This document shows, piece by piece, positions 32,729-41,022 of a stretch of 64,000 bases of DNA. A program made the position numbers and the translations under genes. This stretch comes from Salinicoccus roseus (lineage in GTDB: Bacteria; Bacillota; Bacilli; Staphylococcales; Salinicoccaceae). The number at the start of each line of letters is the position of its first letter. Positions within the stretch are counted from its first letter, which is position 1. The notes beneath the pieces were generated by a model. That model was not told the origin of the DNA and ran no database searches. It worked only from the letters and a program-made list of their open reading frames with translations. The DNA is taken from the NCBI RefSeq assembly GCF_003814515.1, contig NZ_RKQJ01000001.1, positions 868,001 through 932,000 of the forward strand, written 5' to 3'.

Positions 32729-32781
32729 AAAACCCCTTCAGGATGCTCCTTCCTACCGAGCACCCTGAAGGGGTTTTATTT
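32729..32781. terminator. bidirectional terminator between multicopper oxidase and ALDH
   Basis: AAAACCCCTTCAGG...CCCTGAAGGGGTTTT with an extra TGCTC/GAGCA inner stem, T-run on both strands. Confidence 0.88.
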
Positions 32782-32787
32782 TCACCT

Positions 32788-34287
32788 CTATTTCTGCTTC
32801 ATGTTCACAAACACGCTCTTCACTTCGATATAGTTGGAGATGCCGTAGTCGCCGCCCATCTCACGGCCGACACCGGACTTCTTGTAGCCGCCGAACGGCA
32901 TCGTTTCCCACTCGAGGCCGAAGTCGTTGATCCATACTGTGCCGCTCTCGAGCTTGCCTGAAATATAGTGGCCGGTACGGATATTTTCCGTCCAGACGCT
33001 GGCGGCGAGACCGTACTCGCTGGAGTTCGCACGTGCAATCACTTCATCGACGGTATCGAACGGCAGAATCGACATGACGGGGCCAAAGATCTCTTCTTTC
33101 GCAATCGTCATCTCATCCTCGACATCGGCGAATATCGTCGGTTCGACGAAGTAGCCTTTACTGCCAGTATGATTGCCGCCCGTGATAAGACGTGCCCCCT
33201 CTTCCTTACCCTTTTCGATATAGCCCATGACCGTATCGAGCTGTTTCTTCGAGACGAGCGGTCCCATATCAGTTGAGGATTCAATGCCGGGACCGAGTTT
33301 CACCGCTTCTGCCCTGCTCTTCATCTCCTCGATGACCTTCTCATATATCGGACGCTGGACGAACACACGTGTCGTCGCACTGCAGTTCTGTCCGTGGTTG
33401 TACATCGTGCCGTCGAAGATGCCATCGAGGGAGCTTTCAAGATCCGCATCCTCAAGTACGATGCTCGGGGACTTGCCGCCGAGTTCTAGTGTCACACCAG
33501 TGACATTGTCCGCTGCATTCCGCATGATTGTGCTGCCCGTCTTCGTCGAACCGGTGAATGCCAGCTTGTCGACTTTCGGGTGTACATTGAGTGCTGCTCC
33601 GGCCACGCTGCCCGAACCGGCGATGACGTTGACGACCCCTTTCGGGAAGCCGGCTTCATTGATCAGTTCGCCAATATAGAGCATCGACAGCGGGGTTTCG
33701 GAAGCCGGCTTGATGACGATGGTACATCCGGCTGCGAGTGCCGCACCCATCTTCCAGCCCGCCATCGCAAGCGGGAAGTTCCATGGGATGATCTGCCCTA
33801 CGACGCCCACCGGCTCATGCAGTGTATAGGTGACATAGTCCGGTGAGACATTCGTCGTCTTGCCGAATATCTTCGTCGCCCAGCCGGCGTAATAGCGGAA
33901 ATGCTGGACGGTGCCATCGATGTCATCCTCCAATGCCACATGATACGGTTTTCCGTTATCCAGTGCCTCGAGTTGTGCCAGCTCCTCGCGATGTGCTTCC
34001 AGAAGATCCGCAAACTTATAGATGATCCTTTCCCGTTCCGCCGCTTCCATCTGCGTCCATGGTCCTTCATCGAATGCCTTCCGTGCAGCCTCCACCGCAC
34101 GGTCCACATCTTCCTCCTGCGCTTCACTCAGCGTCGCAATCACTTCCTCCGTTGCAGGATTCACCACATCAAACGTCTTGCCGCTCCCGCTTTTGACATA
34201 CTCCCCGTCAATGAAGAATCCTTCCACCTGGTCGAGGAATGTCTTCACCTTCGGCTTCAGTTCTGTTGCCGGTTTGTAATCTGTCAT
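32788..34287 (-). CDS. aldehyde dehydrogenase family protein (possible alpha-ketoglutarate semialdehyde dehydrogenase)
   Basis: 499 residues, full-length ALDH1/2-type. Motifs: GQIIPWNFPLAMAGWK, IVIKPASETPLS, FTGSTKTGSTI, general base in TLELGGKSPSIV, nucleophile in NHGQNCSATTRV, EEIFGPVMSILPF. ATG follows TAGGAGGG. It is divergent from rpoN across 147 bases and borders the hydroxyproline island, whose last step needs an ALDH to turn 2-oxoglutarate semialdehyde into 2-oxoglutarate; this gene is the only candidate nearby, but no sigma-54 site points at it. Its last 43 coding bases recur at 30999-31041. Confidence 0.88.
   Translation of the reverse strand: MTDYKPATELKPKVKTFLDQVEGFFIDGEYVKSGSGKTFDVVNPATEEVIATLSEAQEEDVDRAVEAARKAFDEGPWTQMEAAERERIIYKFADLLEAHREELAQLEALDNGKPYHVALEDDIDGTVQHFRYYAGWATKIFGKTTNVSPDYVTYTLHEPVGVVGQIIPWNFPLAMAGWKMGAALAAGCTIVIKPASETPLSMLYIGELINEAGFPKGVVNVIAGSGSVAGAALNVHPKVDKLAFTGSTKTGSTIMRNAADNVTGVTLELGGKSPSIVLEDADLESSLDGIFDGTMYNHGQNCSATTRVFVQRPIYEKVIEEMKSRAEAVKLGPGIESSTDMGPLVSKKQLDTVMGYIEKGKEEGARLITGGNHTGSKGYFVEPTIFADVEDEMTIAKEEIFGPVMSILPFDTVDEVIARANSSEYGLAASVWTENIRTGHYISGKLESGTVWINDFGLEWETMPFGGYKKSGVGREMGGDYGISNYIEVKSVFVNMKQK
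32791..32833. repeat. 43-bp direct repeat, right copy (inside ALDH 3' end)
   Basis: Identical to 30999-31041, same orientation; codes for the last residues of the ALDH. Confidence 0.9.
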
Positions 34288-34341
34288 TCTTAACCCTCCT
34301 ATAAATTTATTATGAATCTTTCATACTTAAAATATACTGCT

Positions 34342-34358
34342 TGGCATAGAAATTTCTT
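34342..34358 (+). promoter_or_regulatory. sigma-54-type promoter upstream of rpoN
   Basis: TGGCATA-GAAA-TTTCTT (34342-34358). The -24 part fits the sigma-54 consensus TGGCAYR; the -12 part is TTTCTT instead of TTGCWW. Same spacing and same TTTCTT as the sites at 40916-40932 and 42392-42408. Transcription would start near 34367, 68 bases before the rpoN ATG, making rpoN self-activating. Confidence 0.65.
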
Positions 34359-34434
34359 GTTGTACATATAGACGTTCTGAAAAATACTCTGACAAGTTGT
34401 ATAATTATAATCACAGTGCAAAGGGGAGATTCAT

Positions 34435-35631
34435 ATGCTTATACTGGAAAACCATGTTACCAATACTACTTCTCTATCCCTTAATCATTACCTTTATCAC
34501 GGCATCAAGCTTTTTAAGGCGAGTAATTATGAGCTGACAATATACATACGCAAGGTGTGCAACGACAATCCACTCATGTATATGGACGAAGGGAAAATCC
34601 CATTGGAAGTCCTTTCCTACCATCATACAAGCAAGGCTGATTCCATCATGGATGAGCTGCTCATGCACTTCAATTGCTGTTTGTCCTCACCCGATAAGGA
34701 AATCATGCATACACTGCTCTACTCTCTAAATTCATCCGGATTTTTGGAAACGTTTCCAAAAGAGGTGTCAGAGCTTTTGTGGGTTCCTGTAAATAAGGTG
34801 AATGAAAATATCGACAGGCTGAAATCCTATGAAAACCTCGGTATTGGCTGTCTGGATGTAAAAGAATTTCTCGAATTCCAGCTGAGGCTGAAAGATGAAT
34901 ATGATGAAGTATGCTTCTCGCTCTTCTTCGAACACCTTGATGATATTCATCAGGGACAATATGGCTTCCTTGATGACACTCCCATGGATATCAATACTTT
35001 TGAGGATTATATGGAGGTCATTAAAAACTGCAGCCTTTCACCTCTCATGCCTGATACGAATGTTTTCATAGAGCCCGATGCCCATATAGAGACAACTGCC
35101 GACCGCACCCTGAAAATAAAGCTATCCGATTACCTGATGGATGATATCGTCTTCGAACCTATTCATCTCCGTACGGACGACCCTGCTTTCAATGAGACGA
35201 TTACACGTTATAAACAGGAATATGAAGAGCTACTCTCCATCGTGAACGCCCGGACACTATATCTGAAGCAAATTCTCTCCGTCATAATCCACGTGCAGAA
35301 AGAATACCTTCTTCAAGAAAAGGATTACCTTAACCCCCTGAACCAGACGGAACTTGCTGATCAGACTGGGTTGAGCCCTGCTACAATCAGCCGTCTGATG
35401 ACTGATAAATACATTTCCACCCCAAGGGGTGTCCTGCCGATCAGAGCATTGCTGTCGAAGAAGGTCACAGGCAACATTTCTGCAAGCTTTGTAAGATACA
35501 TGATCAGTCATACCGAGAACTTCAGAACAATTTCCGACAGCAGGATAGCCGAACAGTTGAAACAATACGATATCCATATTTCACGACGTACAGTGAACAA
35601 ATATAAAAATGAGTTGCTTTCCGGATTATAA
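34435..35631 (+). CDS. rpoN: RNA polymerase sigma-54 factor, divergent
   Basis: 398 residues, shorter than the usual 430-480. Region I (1-50) has the LxxxIxLxxxSxxEL...NP pattern ending CNDNPLMYM but almost no Gln. The core-binding domain shows SGFLETFPKEVSELL and ENLGIGCLDVKEFLEFQL (133-150). The -12 recognition HTH is QTELADQTGLSPATISRLMTDKYISTPRG (304-332), where most members have HES before T(V/I)SR. The RpoN box is ISRRTVNKYKNEL (382-394), recognising -24. Sigma-54 is absent from S. aureus and most staphylococci. ATG preceded by AAGGGGAG. Likely dedicated to the hydroxyproline island. Confidence 0.92.
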   Translation: MLILENHVTNTTSLSLNHYLYHGIKLFKASNYELTIYIRKVCNDNPLMYMDEGKIPLEVLSYHHTSKADSIMDELLMHFNCCLSSPDKEIMHTLLYSLNSSGFLETFPKEVSELLWVPVNKVNENIDRLKSYENLGIGCLDVKEFLEFQLRLKDEYDEVCFSLFFEHLDDIHQGQYGFLDDTPMDINTFEDYMEVIKNCSLSPLMPDTNVFIEPDAHIETTADRTLKIKLSDYLMDDIVFEPIHLRTDDPAFNETITRYKQEYEELLSIVNARTLYLKQILSVIIHVQKEYLLQEKDYLNPLNQTELADQTGLSPATISRLMTDKYISTPRGVLPIRALLSKKVTGNISASFVRYMISHTENFRTISDSRIAEQLKQYDIHISRRTVNKYKNELLSGL

Positions 35632-35651
35632 GAGGTTTAACGCCTCTTTCT

Positions 35652-36533
35652 CTAGTCCAGCTTCTCCATATGCGACTTCAGCTGTTTTATTTCTTCATCT
35701 GACAAGCCAAGTCTCGGTTTTCTGGATGGTCCTCCGTGCAATCCTTTCAGATCCATCGCTTTTTTGACGATCTGCACGAATTTACCGGAGTTCTCGAGAA
35801 ATTCACATAGTGGCAGCAAATCCTTATATATCTTCTTAGCTTCATTATAGTCTCCCGCTTCCACATGCTCAAGCATTTTGGAAGCGCTGTTCGGAGCGAT
35901 ATTGCCGGCGACTGACACCCAGCCGGTGGCACCATGCAGGAATGATTCGAGTGCCAGATCATCGGAACCGCAGAATATGGTCAGATCAGTGCTTCTCGCA
36001 ACATCACGCAGTTTCCTGATGTCACCGCTAGATTCCTTGATGTAGCTCACATTTCCAAGCTGTTCATCCATTTTGACGAGTGTATCGAGTTCGATGTCGA
36101 TTCCTGAAGTGAATGGATTGTTGTAGATCATCACTGGTGTCGAAACTTGATCATTCACATCCTTGAACTGATGATAGATTTCATCCATCGTCGGTCCGCC
36201 ATAGTAGGAGTTGATCAGCAGGAGTCCATCAGCATGATGTTCTTCTGCATGGGCCGCAAATTTCAATGCCTTGTCCGTACGTTCATCGGATATGCCGACG
36301 AGCAGCTGTGTATCTGTATCTTTGACCATACTGCCCACCATTTCGACGATCTTCATCTTCTCTTCATCATCCAGTGATACGAACTCTCCTGTACTGCCGA
36401 CAATGACGATGCCTGACACTTTCTGTTCCAGATAATGTTTTACGTTTTCCTTCATCCCATCGTAGTTCACGGAAAAGTCCTCATTCATCGGTGTAATCAG
36501 AACTGGGAATACCCCTTTAAGCTGTTTGTTCAT
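35652..36533 (-). CDS. DapA-like 1-pyrroline-4-hydroxy-2-carboxylate deaminase candidate
   Basis: 293 residues, DHDPS/NAL barrel. GVFPVLITPMNEDFSVN, GIVIVGSTGEFVSLDDEEK, MIYNNPFTSGID with the active Tyr, Schiff-base Lys in VSYIKESSGD, and FCGSDDLALESFLHGATGWVSV. In hydroxyproline catabolism a DapA-like enzyme (LhpC/HypD) removes ammonia from 1-pyrroline-4-hydroxy-2-carboxylate, giving 2-oxoglutarate semialdehyde. Neighbours (epimerase, D-amino-acid dehydrogenase) make that the best call. Last gene of the five-gene minus-strand operon; start overlaps the NhaC gene by 17 bases and has AAAGGAG. Confidence 0.85.
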   Translation of the reverse strand: MNKQLKGVFPVLITPMNEDFSVNYDGMKENVKHYLEQKVSGIVIVGSTGEFVSLDDEEKMKIVEMVGSMVKDTDTQLLVGISDERTDKALKFAAHAEEHHADGLLLINSYYGGPTMDEIYHQFKDVNDQVSTPVMIYNNPFTSGIDIELDTLVKMDEQLGNVSYIKESSGDIRKLRDVARSTDLTIFCGSDDLALESFLHGATGWVSVAGNIAPNSASKMLEHVEAGDYNEAKKIYKDLLPLCEFLENSGKFVQIVKKAMDLKGLHGGPSRKPRLGLSDEEIKQLKSHMEKLD

Positions 36534-37938
36534 TTATATTCTCCTTTTCTGTTTTAGTTTTTTCCTTGCCTAAAATGAATTTGCCTGTGTAGCCGTAGAT
36601 CAGAGTGATGATCATGACGAGGAACCCATACCAGAAGAATGGAAGATACGCCAATGTGGATACACCCAGCGTAGCAGCCATGAACACGCCCCCATCAGAC
36701 CACGGCACCATCGGTGTGGTCACTGTCCCTCCAGCTTCCGTGTTTCTCGATAGCAATGAGCGGTCAAGGTTGAGGCGGTCGTAGTTTTCTTCGGTGATCT
36801 TTGTACCTGTAAGCAATGAAACGTATGCTGCACCACCGAAAAAGACACCAAAGAAGGCGGCAAGCATCGTAGTCAGTGTTACATTTCCGGTATTTGTCGC
36901 CCAATTGGCGAAAATATTGCCGATGACCTCCAACGCGCCGATTGACTGCAGCAGTCCTCCGACGCCCAGTGCAAGGATGATCAGCAGGATGACTTCAAGC
37001 ATGAAGGTAATCCCTCCACGGTTGAGCAGATTATCGATGAAGGCGATTCCGGTCGACAGGCTGCTGCCTGAATAGAGTGCCTGGATTGCTTCAATGAAGC
37101 CGTAGCCCTGGAACCAAGTCGCCCACAGGCTGCCAAGTAGTGCACCAAACAGGATGACCGGTACCGAAGGCATCCTCATGACAAGCAGTGCAATGACAAT
37201 GGCTGCTGGAATCAGCATCACCCATGAGATGTTGAAGGTGCTTGCAAGTCCAGTCATCGTCTCTTCCGCAATTGTAAGGTCACCACTGCCGCTGTAAAGA
37301 ACGGCCCCAACGATCCAATACAGGATTGCCGCAATCACAAACGCTGGGATTGATACATAGGACATTGACCTGATGTGACGGAACAGGTCCACTTTCGACA
37401 ACGAGGCTGTCATCACTGTCGTATCCGAAAGCGGAGACATCTTGTCCCCCACATAGCACCCGGAAATTACTGCACCTGCAACAAGGTATATCGGCAGTCC
37501 AAAACTTTCACCGATTCCCATCATTGCGATGCCCGCTGTGCCTGCCGACCCGAAGGAAGTCCCCGTGGACAATGCTGTTATGGCACATATGATCATGGCA
37601 GCCATCAGGAAGATGCTTGGGCTGATGATGTTCAGGCCATAATAGATCAGCGTTGGAACAACACCGCCTGCAATCCAAGTTCCTATCAGCGCACCTACTG
37701 CGATAAGGATAAGTATCGCACCCATCCCCTCATAGATGCCTTTCAAGACCCCCTTTTCCATTTGGAAATATGAATTCCCCAGATAGAGCCCTACTGCCAT
37801 GATCATGAACCAGATCGTGAGCAGCGCGAGTTGGATGGGCAGTTCCAGCAGCAGTATGAACGAGAACATGATGACGACGAACATCACGAGGATGAGTGCC
37901 AGTATCTTCCCGCTCGGAAGTTTTCTCTCCTTTGTCAT
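36517..37938 (-). CDS. NhaC family Na+/H+ antiporter-type transporter
   Basis: 473 residues, about 11-12 membrane helices. Characteristic stretches: AITALSTGTSFGSAGTAGIAMMGIGESFGLP, SGCYVGDKMSPLSDTTVMTASLS, and NRNTEAGGT-like NTEAGGTVTTPMVPWSDGGVFMAATLGV. NhaC relatives exchange Na+ for H+ or for organic solutes such as malate/lactate. Encoded inside the hydroxyproline operon, so it may import hydroxyproline or a related imino acid; this is inference. ATG with AAAGGGG; 17 bases after the epimerase-like gene. Confidence 0.88.
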   Translation of the reverse strand: MTKERKLPSGKILALILVMFVVIMFSFILLLELPIQLALLTIWFMIMAVGLYLGNSYFQMEKGVLKGIYEGMGAILILIAVGALIGTWIAGGVVPTLIYYGLNIISPSIFLMAAMIICAITALSTGTSFGSAGTAGIAMMGIGESFGLPIYLVAGAVISGCYVGDKMSPLSDTTVMTASLSKVDLFRHIRSMSYVSIPAFVIAAILYWIVGAVLYSGSGDLTIAEETMTGLASTFNISWVMLIPAAIVIALLVMRMPSVPVILFGALLGSLWATWFQGYGFIEAIQALYSGSSLSTGIAFIDNLLNRGGITFMLEVILLIILALGVGGLLQSIGALEVIGNIFANWATNTGNVTLTTMLAAFFGVFFGGAAYVSLLTGTKITEENYDRLNLDRSLLSRNTEAGGTVTTPMVPWSDGGVFMAATLGVSTLAYLPFFWYGFLVMIITLIYGYTGKFILGKEKTKTEKENINEQTA

Positions 37939-37955
37939 AATAAAACCCCTTTGTA

Positions 37956-38699
37956 TTATTTGATGATGAATCCCTTAGAATAGATATCCGTATCGTCAAT
38001 ATAGAACTGGGAATTGGAAATGAAGTAGAATGGATGATCATATTTCTTTCCGGAAGCATTGATGCCCACTTCCGCACCATTGATATGGGTGATGGATTCC
38101 CATCTTTTCAGCTCATGCAGCATTGACAGCACTTCATGCACAGGGTGTGGGACCACTCCTCCGTGCCGATCGATCACCATCAGGCTGCTTCCATTGAGGT
38201 AGACGGTGTAGTCCCATTCATTTTGTGCAGTGAGCCGCCTCTTGATCTCAGAGATGTTCTCTATTGCCAGGTACACATCGGTTTCAAGCACCCCGACCGT
38301 TGCGCCGCCGACTTTATACGTTCCCTCCAGCTGCACGGCATCTGAAAGGGCCGAGGCATCCAATTGGTCCCGATGCAAGATGAAGCTGTCCCCATCGTAT
38401 ATGACCTCATACGCATCACCTTCAGGCAGACCCCCCCGTTCAATCAAAGTGTGGACGAGCCCTTTGAGCATGACTCCGCTGTTGTGGACTTCCGAATGTG
38501 TTTTAATCGCTACATGAAGCCTCTCCTCTCTGAATTCATAGATTACAAGGTTCATATACTTACTTCCCCTCGGTTCGTTGAGCAGAAGTTCCTGTACATC
38601 GTAATCCCCTGTTGTATACCTGACTTCGTCCCCATGCACTACACGCATCAATTGACCATGGACATGCAAATCATAGCCATTCACAACTTTTCTTATCAT
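37956..38699 (-). CDS. cysteine-free proline racemase-fold protein (pseudo-epimerase)
   Basis: 247 residues, about 90 fewer than the epimerase next to it. It aligns with the family over VHGQLMRVV..LLLNEPRGSKYMNLVIYEF and with the segment that holds the first catalytic Cys, but there it reads VHNSGVMLKGL in place of LPMCGHDTIG. The second site CGTGTC is absent too; the protein has no Cys at all. VVPHPVHEVLSMLHELKRWESITHING keeps a late family block. So it cannot racemise by the known two-thiol mechanism and may bind ligand, regulate or partner the epimerase. Overlaps the epimerase gene by 4 bases (ATGA). Confidence 0.72.
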   Translation of the reverse strand: MIRKVVNGYDLHVHGQLMRVVHGDEVRYTTGDYDVQELLLNEPRGSKYMNLVIYEFREERLHVAIKTHSEVHNSGVMLKGLVHTLIERGGLPEGDAYEVIYDGDSFILHRDQLDASALSDAVQLEGTYKVGGATVGVLETDVYLAIENISEIKRRLTAQNEWDYTVYLNGSSLMVIDRHGGVVPHPVHEVLSMLHELKRWESITHINGAEVGINASGKKYDHPFYFISNSQFYIDDTDIYSKGFIIK

Positions 38700-39712
38700 A
38701 CTTCCACCTCCGGCAGTTCAGGAATGAGCAGATAGCCCTGTCTGAGTGGATCATCTGCGTTCATATAGAAGTCGTGGCGTCCCATAAGCCATGCAGAGCC
38801 CGTGATCAGCACCCTCAGATGAACGGCTTTGCCAGAGGAGTCCTCTGATAGTATCTTTGCAGTAAATTGTGAACCGGTGATGCTCTCATGTATGAAATCT
38901 TCCCCAACTTCCATCATCCCCAGATGATGCAGGGTCGCCGCCTTCGCACACGTTCCTGTACCGCATGGCGAGCGGTCTATCCCGCCTGGAGGGACTATGA
39001 CTGTATTTTTGATGGGGTCCCCATCTTCATAAAGTTCCATATGGGTCAATTTGTCGATGAAGGGATAGGAAGGATGTCTGACTTCATGCGCATCATTTAT
39101 GATGTCCCTGATCTCCATCGCTTTCATCACGATTTCCTCGGATTGGTCCACTTCCAGTTCCAGGCCTATATCCGAGGCTTTGATGATCCCATAGAAGTTC
39201 CCGCCATATGCGATGTCACACCTTATATTCTCCACTCCACCATGGTCGACATGCACAGTTTTCAAATGGAAGGAATCAGTGCTGATGAAACTGACCGATT
39301 CAACTTTTCCTTCCGAAACTCTGCACTCTGCTTCAACAATTCCCGCTGGTGTATCCAGTACGACTTTGGTTACAGGTTCCTGTCGAGTCACATAGCCGAG
39401 TTCTACAAGTGCAGTACATGTACCGATCGTATCGTGTCCACACATTGGCAGATAACCGCCTGTCTCGATGAATATGGCACTGAAATCAGCTTTTGGATCC
39501 AATGGCGGGAGCAGGATGGTGCCGCTCATCACATCATGCCCCCTGGGCGGATTGACCAGAAACTTTCTTATATGATCATGGTTCGTCTTCATATCTGCCA
39601 TCTTTTCCTGAATCGTTGCACCTTTCAGCGGGGGCATCCCTGCCATCACTGTCCGGGTGGGGTTGCCGCCGGTATGGGTGTCTATGGTGATGAACTGTCT
39701 GCTGTTTATCAT
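38696..39712 (-). CDS. 4-hydroxyproline 2-epimerase / proline racemase family
   Basis: 338 residues. IDTHTGGNPTRTVMAG at the start, VNPPRGHDVMSGTIL, first catalytic Cys91 in YLPMCGHDTIG and second Cys250 in DRSPCGTGTCAK. Two Cys mean a racemase/epimerase rather than the Cys-to-Thr dehydratase subtype. Converts trans-4-hydroxy-L-proline to cis-4-hydroxy-D-proline. The Asp after MCGH is uncommon. Context with a D-amino-acid dehydrogenase favours hydroxyproline over proline. Stop and start overlaps of 4 bases with both neighbours. Confidence 0.9.
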   Translation of the reverse strand: MINSRQFITIDTHTGGNPTRTVMAGMPPLKGATIQEKMADMKTNHDHIRKFLVNPPRGHDVMSGTILLPPLDPKADFSAIFIETGGYLPMCGHDTIGTCTALVELGYVTRQEPVTKVVLDTPAGIVEAECRVSEGKVESVSFISTDSFHLKTVHVDHGGVENIRCDIAYGGNFYGIIKASDIGLELEVDQSEEIVMKAMEIRDIINDAHEVRHPSYPFIDKLTHMELYEDGDPIKNTVIVPPGGIDRSPCGTGTCAKAATLHHLGMMEVGEDFIHESITGSQFTAKILSEDSSGKAVHLRVLITGSAWLMGRHDFYMNADDPLRQGYLLIPELPEVEV

Positions 39713-40887
39713 GAGTATGCCCCCTCCTTGAACCGGTTGATGCTGAGTGGCGTCAGATCCTCACTCAAATCGTCCATCAGCATTTCAGCCATCCACTTTC
39801 CAGTGATTGCACAGAGGCCGATGCCGTCCCCTTCATGCCCGGCAGCCACGTAGAATCCTTTGATATGAGTTTCCGATATTATCGGCAGATGATCAGGTGT
39901 CCACGGCCTGAGTCCGGCATAACTTCGGATCAGGGACATGTCCTTCATTTCAGGAAAGAAATGGATGGCCCTTTTTGCGATCAGCTGTACTATCCGATGG
40001 TTCACCCTGGTATCGTAGCCGACGAATTCCCTGCTGCTGCCAAGGAGGAAGTTTTGACTTTCTGTCGCTTCATGAACCAGTGCGATGCCATAGGCGTTCA
40101 TTTCTTCATCAGCCACCCTCTCCCTGCCGAACTTTGTCATAAGATATCCAAACTCCTGAATTTTCCTGGTGCCCATCAACTCCGTCCTTGATGAAACGAG
40201 GATGTGCCCCTTTCTTGGCTTGATTGGAATATCAACACCCACCTTCCGCCCGATCATTGGTGCAAAAATGCCGGCTGCATTGATGACCTTATCCGCTTTG
40301 AAGCACTTTTCATGGGAATGGACGATGAATCCGCCCTCCATCTCCTCAATATCGGTTACAGGTGTATGTTCATAGACTTCACATCCATAACGTTCTGCCT
40401 CGTGGGCAAAAGAGAATGTAAGCATATATGGATTAAGCGTCGCATCATTGATGCATTCTATTCCTCCGACAAGGTGATCTGAAAAATATTTGGAATCATT
40501 ATTCAAATCTTCTTTCGTCAGTTTATTGAAGAGTGGTTTACCTCCATTTTCATGATTATGCCTATCGACCCACTGGTAGGCCTGTTCGAGTTCTGCATCA
40601 TTTTCACATAGGAAGATGCTGCCTGGTCTTCGGTACTCGAATGGCATCTCCAGCATGTTGGGCAGATCATCAATCAATGCCTGGCTTTGGATGGCCATGC
40701 GGCTGTCGAATCCGGGCTCCTTGTCAATCAGCAGTACATTTCCATCACATTTTGATGATGTACCGGAAGCAAGCGTATCCCTCTCAAGCAATGCCACCTT
40801 CATCCCCTGCTTTGCTGCAAAATAGGCGATGCTCGTTCCAATGATCCCTCCCCCGGCAATCACCACATCATATACTGCATGGTTCAT
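39709..40887 (-). CDS. FAD-dependent D-hydroxyproline dehydrogenase, DAO-type subunit
   Basis: 392 residues, DAO/glycine oxidase-like flavoprotein: VVIAGGGIIGTSIAYFAAKQG (FAD loop), ALLERDTLASGTSSKCDGNVL, VNAAGIFAPMIGR, and the C-terminal SYAGLRPWTPDHLPIISET..GFYVAAGHEGDGIGLCAITGKWMAE. With the 2Fe-2S and FAD subunits encoded at 42442-44216 it would form the heteromeric dehydrogenase oxidising cis-4-hydroxy-D-proline to the pyrroline, as LhpBEF does. First gene of the minus-strand operon. ATG 40887 preceded by AAGGAGGGAGG. Confidence 0.85.
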   Translation of the reverse strand: MNHAVYDVVIAGGGIIGTSIAYFAAKQGMKVALLERDTLASGTSSKCDGNVLLIDKEPGFDSRMAIQSQALIDDLPNMLEMPFEYRRPGSIFLCENDAELEQAYQWVDRHNHENGGKPLFNKLTKEDLNNDSKYFSDHLVGGIECINDATLNPYMLTFSFAHEAERYGCEVYEHTPVTDIEEMEGGFIVHSHEKCFKADKVINAAGIFAPMIGRKVGVDIPIKPRKGHILVSSRTELMGTRKIQEFGYLMTKFGRERVADEEMNAYGIALVHEATESQNFLLGSSREFVGYDTRVNHRIVQLIAKRAIHFFPEMKDMSLIRSYAGLRPWTPDHLPIISETHIKGFYVAAGHEGDGIGLCAITGKWMAEMLMDDLSEDLTPLSINRFKEGAYS

Positions 40888-40915
40888 ATACTTTCCTCCC
40901 TCCTTAACTGAGATA

Positions 40916-40932
40916 AAGAAATAAACATGCCA
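40916..40932 (-). promoter_or_regulatory. sigma-54-type promoter of the DAO-epimerase-NhaC-deaminase operon
   Basis: Minus strand TGGCATG-TTTA-TTTCTT (40932 to 40916), preceded by T and followed by TATC. Fits the sigma-54 -24 box exactly; -12 is TTTCTT. Predicted start near 40907, only 20 bases before the ATG, leaving just room for the ribosome binding site. Confidence 0.7.
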
Positions 40933-40961
40933 ACCTAAAATCATCCGTTTCCTTTTTAAAT

Positions 40962-40990
40962 TTGATTAATAGTGTAAAGAATCATATAAT
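40962..40990 (+). promoter_or_regulatory. sigma-A promoter of the sigma-54 activator gene
   Basis: TTGATT (40962-40967), 17-base spacer, TATAAT (40985-40990), 32 bases before the TTG start. The activator is therefore made by the housekeeping polymerase, unlike its targets. Spacer contains TGATT...AATCA, a possible activator binding site. Confidence 0.75.
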
Positions 40991-41022
40991 TAGTTAAAAA
41001 TTCTGACATAGGGGTGCAGGCA

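Noticed and set aside
34288..34434. Sigma-54 promoter for the aldehyde dehydrogenase on the minus strand
   Set aside because: The only TGGCAT motif in this gap points toward rpoN. No minus-strand match was found, so the ALDH's link to the regulon is by position only.
41014..41022. GTG start for the sigma-54 activator
   Set aside because: The GTG lies within the GGGGTG ribosome binding site used by the TTG nine bases later; possible but less likely.
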